DNA of 64,000 nucleotides, from NCBI RefSeq assembly GCF_003075395.1, contig NZ_QDFV01000002.1, positions 744,001-808,000 of the forward strand, written 5' to 3'. Both the position numbers and the translations under genes were made by a program. Source of the DNA: Microbacterium sp. TPD7012. Its GTDB lineage: Bacteria; Actinomycetota; Actinomycetes; Actinomycetales; Microbacteriaceae. The notes beneath the pieces were generated by a model. It searched no databases. It worked only from the letters and a program-made list of their open reading frames with translations, and was not told the origin of the DNA. Below are positions 34,465 through 42,400 of the stretch, piece by piece; within the stretch, counting starts at the first letter, position 1; the number at the start of each line of letters is the position of its first letter.

Positions 34465-35306
34465 GCAGGTTGAGGATCGTGCACCGGACCGGCTTCCGCT
34501 ACGAGAAGCCGGCGACCGCCTCGTACAACGAGGCGCGGATGCTGCCGCACTCGCGCGACGGGCAGTTCGTGCTGCAGGCGACCCTGGACATCTCTCCGAC
34601 GGCGACGCAGCACTCCTATGCCGACTACTGGGACACTCGCGTGTCGACGTTCGAGGTGCTCACGCCGCATCAGCTGCTGTCGGTCACGGCGACCAGCGTC
34701 GTCGATGTGCGCGCTCTGGCTCACACCGGCGACGCGGTGGGGTGGGAAGAGCTCGACGCGCGCATCCCGTCGTCACTCTCGCTCGCCGAGTGCGTCACGC
34801 AGACACCGGCGACCATGCCCGACGACGAGATGCGCGAGCTCGCCCTGCGGATCAGAGCCGAGGGAGGCGGCGTCGACGACACCGCCTTCGAGATCTGCCG
34901 GACGGTCGGCGGAGCCATGGACTACCAGAGCGGCGTGACCGGCGTGAACTCCACGGCGCGCGAGGCGTGGGCCGCGCGATCCGGGGTGTGCCAGGACATC
35001 GCGCACGTCGCGCTGGGCGTGCTGCGGGCGGCGGGGATCCCCGCGCGCTACGTGTCGGGCTACCTGCATCCGGATCCGACGGCGCCGATCGGCCAGCCGG
35101 TGATCGGCGAGTCGCACGCGTGGGTGGAGTGGTACTCGGGGGAGTGGCGGGGGTACGACCCGACGAACCTCCTGGACATCGGAGAATCGCACGTCTACGT
35201 CGGGCACGGCCGCGACTACGGGGACGTGGCACCGCTGCGCGGCGTGTACGCGGGACCGAGCGCATCGGAGCTGTTCGTCTCCGTCGAGGTCACGCGACTC
35301 GACTGA
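34461..35306 (+). CDS. Transglutaminase-like cysteine protease (COG1305)
   Basis: A 281-residue protein with an N-terminal beta domain (residues 1-90, bacterial transglutaminase N-type; VHRTGFRYEKPATASYNEARM, cited by its core YEKPATASYNEARM) and a transglutaminase-like core. The catalytic triad is visible: C177 in SGVCQDIAH, H219 in ESHAWVEWY and D233 in YDPTN. The GTG start at 34461 overlaps the alpha-E stop (GTGA). In the ATP-grasp/alpha-E cluster it probably cleaves or transfers the amide-linked product of the ligase. Confidence 0.92.
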   Translation: MSRLRIVHRTGFRYEKPATASYNEARMLPHSRDGQFVLQATLDISPTATQHSYADYWDTRVSTFEVLTPHQLLSVTATSVVDVRALAHTGDAVGWEELDARIPSSLSLAECVTQTPATMPDDEMRELALRIRAEGGGVDDTAFEICRTVGGAMDYQSGVTGVNSTAREAWAARSGVCQDIAHVALGVLRAAGIPARYVSGYLHPDPTAPIGQPVIGESHAWVEWYSGEWRGYDPTNLLDIGESHVYVGHGRDYGDVAPLRGVYAGPSASELFVSVEVTRLD

Positions 35307-35330
35307 CGGTGCGTGGGGGAGAATGAGGCG

Positions 35331-35840
35331 ATGACGACTACGACGACCGAGCGCGAGACGCTCACCTGGGACGGCTTCGGCACGGCGACACGCGAACTGG
35401 CGCGGAGCATCCTCGCCAGCGGTTTCGAGCCGGAGGTCGTCGTGGCGATCGCCCGCGGCGGACTGCTTCCCGCCGGAGCCATCGCTTACGGGCTGGGCGC
35501 CAAGAACTGCGGCGCCATCAACGTGGAGTTCTACACCGGGATCGGCACAGTGCTGGACGCACCGGAGGTCCTCCCTCCCGAGCTCGACATGGCGTACCTC
35601 GACGGGCGTCGTGTGCTGCTGGTCGACGACGTCGCCGACTCGGGTCGCACCCTCGCGCTCGCGGTGGAGCTCCTGAAAGACAAGGGCGCCGATGTACGCT
35701 CGGTCACGATCTACACGAAGCCCTCGACGATCATCCAGCCGGACTACGCCTGGAAGGACACCGACCTCTGGATCAACTTCCCGTGGTCGTTCCAGGGAAC
35801 CGTGCGGGAAGAGGACCTGGGGCTTCCGCCGTCGGCGTGA
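35331..35840 (+). CDS. Phosphoribosyltransferase
   Basis: A 169-residue type I PRTase. The PRPP loop VLLVDDVADSGRTLALAV (near 99-116) and the upstream IARGGLLPAG (near 40) resemble Gpt-like purine or xanthine phosphoribosyltransferases. They transfer a base to PRPP to give a nucleotide. The base specificity cannot be fixed from sequence. The ATG at 35331 follows GGGGAGAATGAGG. Its stop codon forms one side of a small hairpin shared with the convergent HepT gene. Confidence 0.85.
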   Translation: MTTTTTERETLTWDGFGTATRELARSILASGFEPEVVVAIARGGLLPAGAIAYGLGAKNCGAINVEFYTGIGTVLDAPEVLPPELDMAYLDGRRVLLVDDVADSGRTLALAVELLKDKGADVRSVTIYTKPSTIIQPDYAWKDTDLWINFPWSFQGTVREEDLGLPPSA

Positions 35841-35855
35841 CGCGGCGGCGCGTCA
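35838..35855. terminator. Small hairpin containing both convergent stop codons
   Basis: TGACGCG (35838-35844) and CGCGTCA (35849-35855) form a 7-bp stem with a 4-nt loop. The TGA stops of the phosphoribosyltransferase (plus) and HepT (minus) are the two outer ends. It is short for a terminator, but no other candidate lies in the gap. Confidence 0.5.
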
Positions 35856-36191
35856 GTCCTCGTCGTCCAGCCCGTCAAGAAGACGGGTGGTGGCTGCCGC
35901 GAGCAGCGGAATATCGTTCCGTGCGGTCGCGGTGACGACGGCGTGCGCGGTGTCAAAGTAGCGATGCGCGAGCTGGTCGCGCATACGGGCGATCTCACGC
36001 CAGGGGATCGTGGGTTCGGCGTCGAGGATATCCGCCGGGAGGTCTTTCACGGCTTCGCCGATTTCCAGCAGGCGGATGCGAATCGCGTCGAACACGATCT
36101 CGTCCTCATTGTCAGCGCGCTCGACGTAACCCGAGATCTTCGCGCAGGCGAGTGCGATGTCTTCGAGCCGTGTACGAGTCCGTCGGCTCAT
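35853..36191 (-). CDS. HepT-like HEPN toxin (DUF86)
   Basis: A 112-residue all-helical HEPN protein with the RNase/AMPylation motif R-x4-H-x-Y in MRDQLAHRYFD near residue 70. In HepT-MntA systems the HEPN protein is an RNA-cleaving toxin, silenced when the MNT partner adds AMP groups to the motif tyrosine. The ATG at 36191 overlaps the partner's stop by 4 bp, so the pair is translationally coupled. Target RNA unknown. Confidence 0.88.
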   Translation of the reverse strand: MSRRTRTRLEDIALACAKISGYVERADNEDEIVFDAIRIRLLEIGEAVKDLPADILDAEPTIPWREIARMRDQLAHRYFDTAHAVVTATARNDIPLLAAATTRLLDGLDDED

Positions 36192-36670
36192 AGGGGAATC
36201 GCTTCTCGCTGAACATCGTCCGCGACACCGGATTTGAGGCTGGCACGCGGAACGATGTCGACTGCACGCTCGAGTAGTGCCTCGGCCGCGGATTGCATAC
36301 GGAGCAGATCAAACATCCCGACTGTCGGGGCGAGGTCGACGAGGAGGTCGACGTCGCTGTTCTCATGATCGTCGCCGCGGGCGACGCTGCCGAACACTTC
36401 GATGTTCGTCGCGCCGTGCTCGGCGAACATCGCCCGAAGGTCCGCAGCTCGGAGGCGCACCCGGCGAAGAGTCTCAGGCTCGTCGGCGAGGGCCAGCGAT
36501 AGTCCTGCGGCACCCAGAAGCCTGTCGAGAGCAGCGACCGATGGCTCGCGCCTCCCGCTCTCGTACTCGCTAATGACGCTCTGGCGGATGCCCGAGCGGT
36601 TCGCCAGAGCGCTCTGCGTCAGCCCTGTGCGCTCACGGGCGGTCTTGATCAAGAAAGCTCCCCGTCGCAT
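36188..36670 (-). CDS. Xre-MNT fusion antitoxin (MntA-type nucleotidyltransferase with DNA-binding domain)
   Basis: A 160-residue fusion. Residues 5-62 are an Xre helix-turn-helix (TGLTQSALANRSGIRQSVIS core). Residues about 70-150 are a minimal nucleotidyltransferase with the exact GS-x10-D-x-D motif (GSVARGDDHENSDVD) and a third Asp in AVDIVP. The MNT domain should AMPylate HepT to neutralise it, and the HTH should repress the operon at the palindrome just upstream. The ATG at 36670 lies 6 nt after a TATCAT box, indicating a leaderless transcript. Confidence 0.88.
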   Translation of the reverse strand: MRRGAFLIKTARERTGLTQSALANRSGIRQSVISEYESGRREPSVAALDRLLGAAGLSLALADEPETLRRVRLRAADLRAMFAEHGATNIEVFGSVARGDDHENSDVDLLVDLAPTVGMFDLLRMQSAAEALLERAVDIVPRASLKSGVADDVQREAIPL

Positions 36671-36676
36671 GCTTTG

Positions 36677-36699
36677 ATGATATCGCGGATACGCGATAT
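36677..36699 (-). promoter_or_regulatory. Promoter and Xre operator of the MntA-HepT module
   Basis: A perfect inverted repeat, ATATCGCG (36680-36687) and CGCGATAT (36692-36699) with spacer GATA, overlaps the minus-strand -10 box TATCAT (36677-36682), 6 nt before the ATG. Occupancy by the Xre domain would block the polymerase. The spacing implies leaderless translation. Confidence 0.75.
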
Positions 36700-36705
36700 T
36701 TATCC

Positions 36706-38229
36706 TCACCCGCGGAGCAGCGCGCGCAGCGTCTGGATCGTGTCGGCTTCGGCGGGCGTCTTGTCGGGGCGGTAACCCTTCACGCGGGCGAAGCGGAGCG
36801 CGATGCCGCCGGGATAGCGCGGAGAGCGCTGCACACCGTCGATCGCGATCTCCACGACGATCTCGGGTCGCAGGAAAACCGTGCCCTGCGTACGCCGCGT
36901 CTCGTACCCGGGGAACGTCTCGGTCTGCCACCGCAGCAGCTCGTCGGTGAGGCCCTTGAACGTCTTGCCCACCATGACGTAGCCACCGGGATCGCCGAAC
37001 TCGCCGTCAGTGTCGAGGGCGCCGAGATGCAGGTTCGACAGCCAGCCCTGTCGTCGGCCGGAGCCCCACTCGGCGCCGAGGACCACGAGGTCGTAGGTCA
37101 GCACCGGCTTGACCTTGACCCAGGATTTGCCGCGCCGACCGGCGGCGTAGGGTGCATCGATCGACTTGACGACCACGCCCTCGTGCCCGGCCGCGAGGGC
37201 CTCGCGGGACAGCTGTTCGGCGGCATCCGGATCGGCGGTGATGACACCCGGCATCCGCCATTCTCCGGCCACGCGTTCGAGTTCGGCGAGGCGGGTGGAC
37301 AGCGGCTCGTCGAGCAGATCGCGGCCGTCGACGTGCAGGAGGTCGAAGAACCAGGGCCGCAGCAGGAGTTCGCGGGAGACGTCGGCGCCGAACCGCGACA
37401 TCGTCTCCTGGAACGGACGCGGCCCGCCGTCTTCGTCGAGGGACAGGGTCTCTCCGTCGAGGATGAGATCGTGCGCCGGAAGCGACCGCACGATCTCGAC
37501 GAGCTCCGGGACGCGGTGCGTGATGTCGGCGAGGCTGCGGGTGTAGACGCCGACGTCGTCGCCGTGACGATGCACCTGGATGCGGGCGCCGTCGAGCTTG
37601 TACTCGACGGAGGCCTGGCCGGTGATCTCGAGCGCTGCGGTGGGAGTCGCCGCCGTGGCGGCCAGCATCGGCAGCACGGGACGCCCGACCTGCAGGCCGA
37701 TAGCGTCGAGGTCTTCGGCGGTGCCGGTCAGCGCAACGAGCGCGGTCTCGCCCAGGTCGCCCGAGAGCATCGCTGCCCGCCGCACGGTCGCGGGAACGCG
37801 GCCTGACGCCTTCGCGATCGCGTCGAGCACCACACCGCCGAGCGCACCGGTGCGCAGCTCGCCGAGCATGGCGCGCACGAGGAAGTCCCACTCGTCGGCG
37901 GTCGCACGTGCCGCGAGCGTGCCGAGGGCGCTGCTGCGCGTGGCAGCGGAACCGGCGCCGGATGCCGCGGCGAGGGCGTCGAGCGATTCGTCCACATCGG
38001 CGATCGTGAGACTCGAGTTCTCGGCGTGCGAGACCTCGAGTGCCGCGACGCCTCGCCAGCCCACGCCGAGCCGACCCTGGCGCGGCGACGCGAGGAGCAG
38101 CCCGACGAGCGGCGCGATCTCCTCGGGTTCCGCCGTCGCCAGCAGCCGCGCGAGCGCGTCGATCTTGGCCAGGCGCGACGACGTGGCGGCGACTTCTTCG
38201 GTGGTGGAGACGAGCTCCGAGAGCTTCAT
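36706..38229 (-). CDS. ATP-dependent DNA ligase, LigB type
   Basis: A 507-residue ligase resembling mycobacterial LigB. The N-terminal DNA-binding domain (1-195) has GELRTGALGGVVLDAIAKA near 123, the adenylation domain has the lysine motif EYKLDGAR with K211, and an OB domain follows to the end (VVVKSIDAPYAAGRRGKSWVKVK core WVKVKP near 368; FLRPEIVVEIAIDG near 447). It seals nicks using ATP and is accessory to the essential NAD-dependent LigA. The gene is 36 bp from the MntA start, oppositely phased but same strand. Confidence 0.93.
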   Translation of the reverse strand: MKLSELVSTTEEVAATSSRLAKIDALARLLATAEPEEIAPLVGLLLASPRQGRLGVGWRGVAALEVSHAENSSLTIADVDESLDALAAASGAGSAATRSSALGTLAARATADEWDFLVRAMLGELRTGALGGVVLDAIAKASGRVPATVRRAAMLSGDLGETALVALTGTAEDLDAIGLQVGRPVLPMLAATAATPTAALEITGQASVEYKLDGARIQVHRHGDDVGVYTRSLADITHRVPELVEIVRSLPAHDLILDGETLSLDEDGGPRPFQETMSRFGADVSRELLLRPWFFDLLHVDGRDLLDEPLSTRLAELERVAGEWRMPGVITADPDAAEQLSREALAAGHEGVVVKSIDAPYAAGRRGKSWVKVKPVLTYDLVVLGAEWGSGRRQGWLSNLHLGALDTDGEFGDPGGYVMVGKTFKGLTDELLRWQTETFPGYETRRTQGTVFLRPEIVVEIAIDGVQRSPRYPGGIALRFARVKGYRPDKTPAEADTIQTLRALLRG

Positions 38230-38334
38230 CCCCGCATTCTCGCACCGGGGTCGGACACGCGCGCCGGATTCTGCGCAGCCTGAGGAACGTCATCGGTATG
38301 GCACGATCGGAGACCTACATGCGAGAGGCGGAAG

Positions 38335-39027
38335 ATGAGCGATCAGCGGGCGGGGTTCCTCGCGACGCTGCTCGCGCTGATGCCCGTCCCCGAGCCCGAT
38401 GGCCCGAATGTCATCTTCGGGATCGACGGCGTCGACGGCTCGGGCAAGACACGGCTCGCGGATGAACTGGCCGCGCAGATGCCCTCGTCCAGCCCGGTCG
38501 TCCGGGTCTCGATCGACGGATTCCACCACCTGCGCGAGCACCGCTACCGCCTCGGAGCCAGCTCGCCGGAGGGCTTCTGGCTGGACTCCTACGACTATGA
38601 ACAGTTCCATCAGGAGGTCATCGACCCGTTCCGCAGCGGCCGAGGCACCTATCTGCCTGCGGGACACGACGTCGACTCCGACAGACTCCTGAGCGGCCCC
38701 CGTCGTGATGTTCCGCGCGGGAGCATCCTCCTCGTCGACGGCATTTTCCTTCACCGACCGGAGCTTGTCGACGTCTGGGATCTCTCGATCTTCCTCGACG
38801 TGCCGTTCACGGAATCCGTCCGCCGGATGTCTGCGCGCGACGGGCTGCCAGGCGACCCCGATGTCGAGGAGAACACGCGCTACGTCGGAGGACAGAAGCT
38901 GTATCTGTCGGAGTGTCGACCGGCCGATCGCGCCACGATCCTTGTCGACTATCGACACCTCGATCGTCCACGCATCCGGCGTGCGGCGCGGCGACCCGCC
39001 CATCAACACCATCGGGAAGGAACGTGA
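38335..39027 (+). CDS. Uridine-kinase-like P-loop NTPase
   Basis: A 230-residue P-loop kinase with Walker A GVDGSGKT (32-39). It has a uridine-kinase-like core: SIDGFHHLREHRYRLG near 59, EGFWLDSYDYEQFHQEVIDPF (core YDYEQFHQEVIDPF) near 80 and LLVDGIFLHRPEL near 134. It probably phosphorylates a nucleoside or small sugar, but uridine itself is not proven. The C-terminus is unusually rich in Arg/His. The ATG follows GAGAGGCGGAAG. It lies 25 bp before the next small gene and may form an operon with it and the giant DUF4132 gene. Confidence 0.83.
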   Translation: MSDQRAGFLATLLALMPVPEPDGPNVIFGIDGVDGSGKTRLADELAAQMPSSSPVVRVSIDGFHHLREHRYRLGASSPEGFWLDSYDYEQFHQEVIDPFRSGRGTYLPAGHDVDSDRLLSGPRRDVPRGSILLVDGIFLHRPELVDVWDLSIFLDVPFTESVRRMSARDGLPGDPDVEENTRYVGGQKLYLSECRPADRATILVDYRHLDRPRIRRAARRPAHQHHREGT

Positions 39028-39051
39028 ACGGCTTCATGTCAGGATGGTCGG

Positions 39052-39453
39052 ATGATCGTCGAGACCGCACTGCTGGGTAGCCGAGCGGTCGGCGAAGAGC
39101 TGACCATATCCGGTGTCGACGGCGAGCGCTCGCTGCGTGCGCTGCTGCGTACTCTCGTAGAGCACGAGCTGGCCGCATACGAGGCGTATCGCTCCCGGTC
39201 GGCCGTGCTGCAGATCCTCACACCCGCCGACCTCGCCATCGGCGTCGACACCGGGCGCTACGGCCGCGAGCCGCGCGCCATGCCCGAGGCCCCGGCATTC
39301 GACGACGCTTACGCGCGCGCCGTCGAAGCGTTTTCCGACGAGCTGTTCTTCGTCTTCGTCGACGACGTCCGGATCGCCGACCTCGACCACATCATCACGA
39401 TCGAGCCGCAGACCCGCCTCCGGCTCGTGCGGCTCGTCGCCCTGACGGGATAG
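39052..39453 (+). CDS. Uncharacterised 133-residue protein upstream of the DUF4132 gene
   Basis: I do not recognise a family. The protein begins with a beta-rich segment (VETALLGSRAVGEELTIS), then a helix with LLRTLVEHELAAYEAYR (35-51), and ends in beta-type strands (FFVFVDDVRIADLDHIITIE). No membrane segment, signal or obvious catalytic motif is visible. It ends 13 bp before the GTG of the 1601-residue DUF4132 gene, so it is likely a co-expressed partner. Confidence 0.7.
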   Translation: MIVETALLGSRAVGEELTISGVDGERSLRALLRTLVEHELAAYEAYRSRSAVLQILTPADLAIGVDTGRYGREPRAMPEAPAFDDAYARAVEAFSDELFFVFVDDVRIADLDHIITIEPQTRLRLVRLVALTG

Positions 39454-39466
39454 GGAAACAGAACCA

Positions 39467-42400
39467 GTGCTGACAGCCGAGCAGGCCAAGGAAGAACTGC
39501 GCACGTACTGCTCGTGCGATGACAAGGGGCGGCGTCCCATCCAGGCGCAGGGCTGGGGCACGCCGCGGCTCGCCCGCCGCATAGAGGACAACCTGAACGA
39601 TCGCTCCGGTGATCACGATCCGGAAGCGGCGGCAGAGGTGCGACGCACTGCCGACGCCATCGCTGCCGAACTCGATGAGCTCTCGACGCGCGAGCGCACC
39701 AAGGTGTTCAAGGCGTTCTCGCCCTCGCTCGCCGCTGAGCTCGCGCACTGGTGGGAGTGGTCGATGTCGCGCCCCTACCTGCGCGGCTGGTCTCATCGCG
39801 GATATCGCTCGTCCGACCCGGCGCGCACCCGCGCATACCGGTGGTCGACCTTGACAGCGCTGCTGGGCCACGCGACCCATTACCCCCAGCCGATCGATTG
39901 GCACGCCACGTGGCTGCTGCACCTTCCGGAGAACCTGCCGCTCGGAGACCTTCTCGCCTCGGCGATGGATGCCGGGAACACGGCCGTTCGACGGGTCCTG
40001 GTCGACAGCGTCGCGGGTGCGCATGCGGTCGGCGGTCCGTCGGTGCAGGGATATCTCGCCCTGCTCGCCGGCAGCGACCGTGAACTGTGGGACGTCGTGG
40101 CTCGGCAGCTGCGCGAGGCGGGTCGGGCGGAAGGGCTGCGCCAGACGATCTTCGAGTCTCTGGACCTTGCGCATCCCGACGCGCTCACGCTCTTCCTTGA
40201 GCTCATCGTCGAGAACAACCTGGTGCGGTTCTCCAGCGCGGTCCGGGCACTGTCGGAGTGGGTGGGTGAAGACCTGAAGGTGGACCGGGCATCGCAGGCC
40301 GCCGACGCCTTCGCGACGCTCGCGCGGTTCCTGCGTCAGACGCCGGACGTCCAGCGGCTCCGCGCCGCCGCGCCTGTCGAGGTCTTCCTCGGCCTGTGGG
40401 TTCTCGCGGTGCACGACGTCGACACCGCTGTCGCCGCGGCATCCGCGCTCCTCGATGATGAAGACGCCGGTCGACGGCTCGCCGCGGCCCGCATCCTGAT
40501 CGATGTCTCAGATCCGGCCGCGGCAGACTCTCTCGCCGTAGCGCTGGGCGACAACGACGTACGCGTCTTCGCCGTGGCCCTCGCGGCCTGGCCGATCCAG
40601 CGCGGGCAGGCCTACGGGACGATGCCGTTCACCGATCGAGTCCGAACGACGCTGAGCCGGCGGCTGGAGGATCTGGGTTCGGTGCAGAACGTCGACATCG
40701 GCATGCTCGCCCCGCGAGTCGTGAAGATGCAGAAGTCGGACGTCACCGATCTCCTGGCCGCCCACTCCGGTGTGGACGAGATCGATCTCGACGGCGCATC
40801 GGCCGACGCGCGCTACGCCGCGGCGAAGCGTTACGCGAAGGAGCCGGTGCGGTACCGGTCGCAGCTGCTGACCCTCGTGCTCGACGTCTCGTCGCAGGTG
40901 CGCTGGGAGGCGCGACGCGCGCTGGATGTCGACGAGATCACTGAGGAAGAGGCGTTGCCGCTCGAGCAGGCGCTCACCCGGAAGACCGACGATCTCCGGA
41001 AGTCGGCCCTGGGTCTCCTGCTGAAGCAGTCGCCCGGGCGCCTCGAGGCGACCGTCTCACGGCTGCGCGCAGGAAAGCCCGATCAGCGACGGGCAGCAGA
41101 CGAACTCGCCCAGCTCGCCGGGCTCGACTCCGACGAGAAGAGCCCCGCCCCGGAATCAGGTGCAGCCGGTGACGACGTCGCGGGCGCGATGGCGCATGCC
41201 GACAGCCGTCCGCCCCTCCTTCGATTCGGCGTCGCCGACCGCACCCCGGCCGTCCGTCCGGCCGCCCCGCCGGCATCGCGATGGAAGGCGTATCACCCGG
41301 GTGCCCGGCGCATCTGGCTGTCGTTGGGCGCGTGGCTGGACGAGCACGCGAACGTCGAGGTGCAGACGCGGGGCGGCGTCGAACTGCTCGCCAACATCAG
41401 GAACATCGAGCGGAACGACGACGGCTCGATGCCCGCCGCCGACCTGCTGGACCCCTGGTGGGAGCGCATCAGCGGTGAACTCGTCGACGGCGGAGTCGAG
41501 CTCGTCCTGCTCCGGCTGCTGAACGCGGATGACGGGCCGCGAGGGGTCCAGGTGCTGGGCGACATCGGGCGGGACCGCGGTGATCGGACGGCATCCCTCC
41601 GACTGGATCTGATCCGACACCTCGTCCACCGCGAGTGGCGATCGACCTGGACGGAGCCCGTGCTGGACCTGATCGCCCTGTCTGCCGCAGAGCTGCCGGT
41701 CGAACAGCTGATCGGTCCCCGGAACGTCCAGTTCGACGACAGTCGTCGACGCATCGGACGCGACCCGCGAGAAGACGATTCGGTGTTCCGGGGGGCGTGG
41801 AACCACCTGAACCCCGCGTCGCTCGACGACGGGCAACTCGATCGCCTGTGGCGGATGCTGCGCTTCGTGGACGAACCGGAGGGTGCGGTCGATCAGTGGG
41901 CGGCGCCCAAGGTCGAGCTGCGCGATCCTTCGTACTGGGGCGCCGCCGAGACCGTCGTCGACCAGCCTTTCCGGTACCGGCCGCCCCTGGCGACGGTGAT
42001 CGAGGCGTTCGAGCGCGGGATCGCCACCCGCGCGGACCTCGTCGACCATGTGTTCACACGCCCCCGTCTGCGCGGCGAGCTCGACGTCGCCGAGAGCGAT
42101 CCGCTGGCCCGGTTCACCGCGATCACGGGCGCGCCGCCCGCGACCCAGGCGGTGGTGGAGGAGGTGCAGCGCACGGTGACCGAGCTCGAACTGCCTCGCG
42201 GCGACCACGAGACGCCGTATTCCCGGATGGCGATGTCCCTGGAGCGGGCGACGGGCGCCGACAACCTGGTCGCCGTGCTCCGGACTCTGGGGCGACGTCC
42301 GTTCACGCGGCGCTATCTGTACGCGAGCGACCGCGAAGGCGTGTTCTCCCACCTCGTCCGCATCAGCTACCCCGCACCCGACGAGACCGTCGCCTCGATC

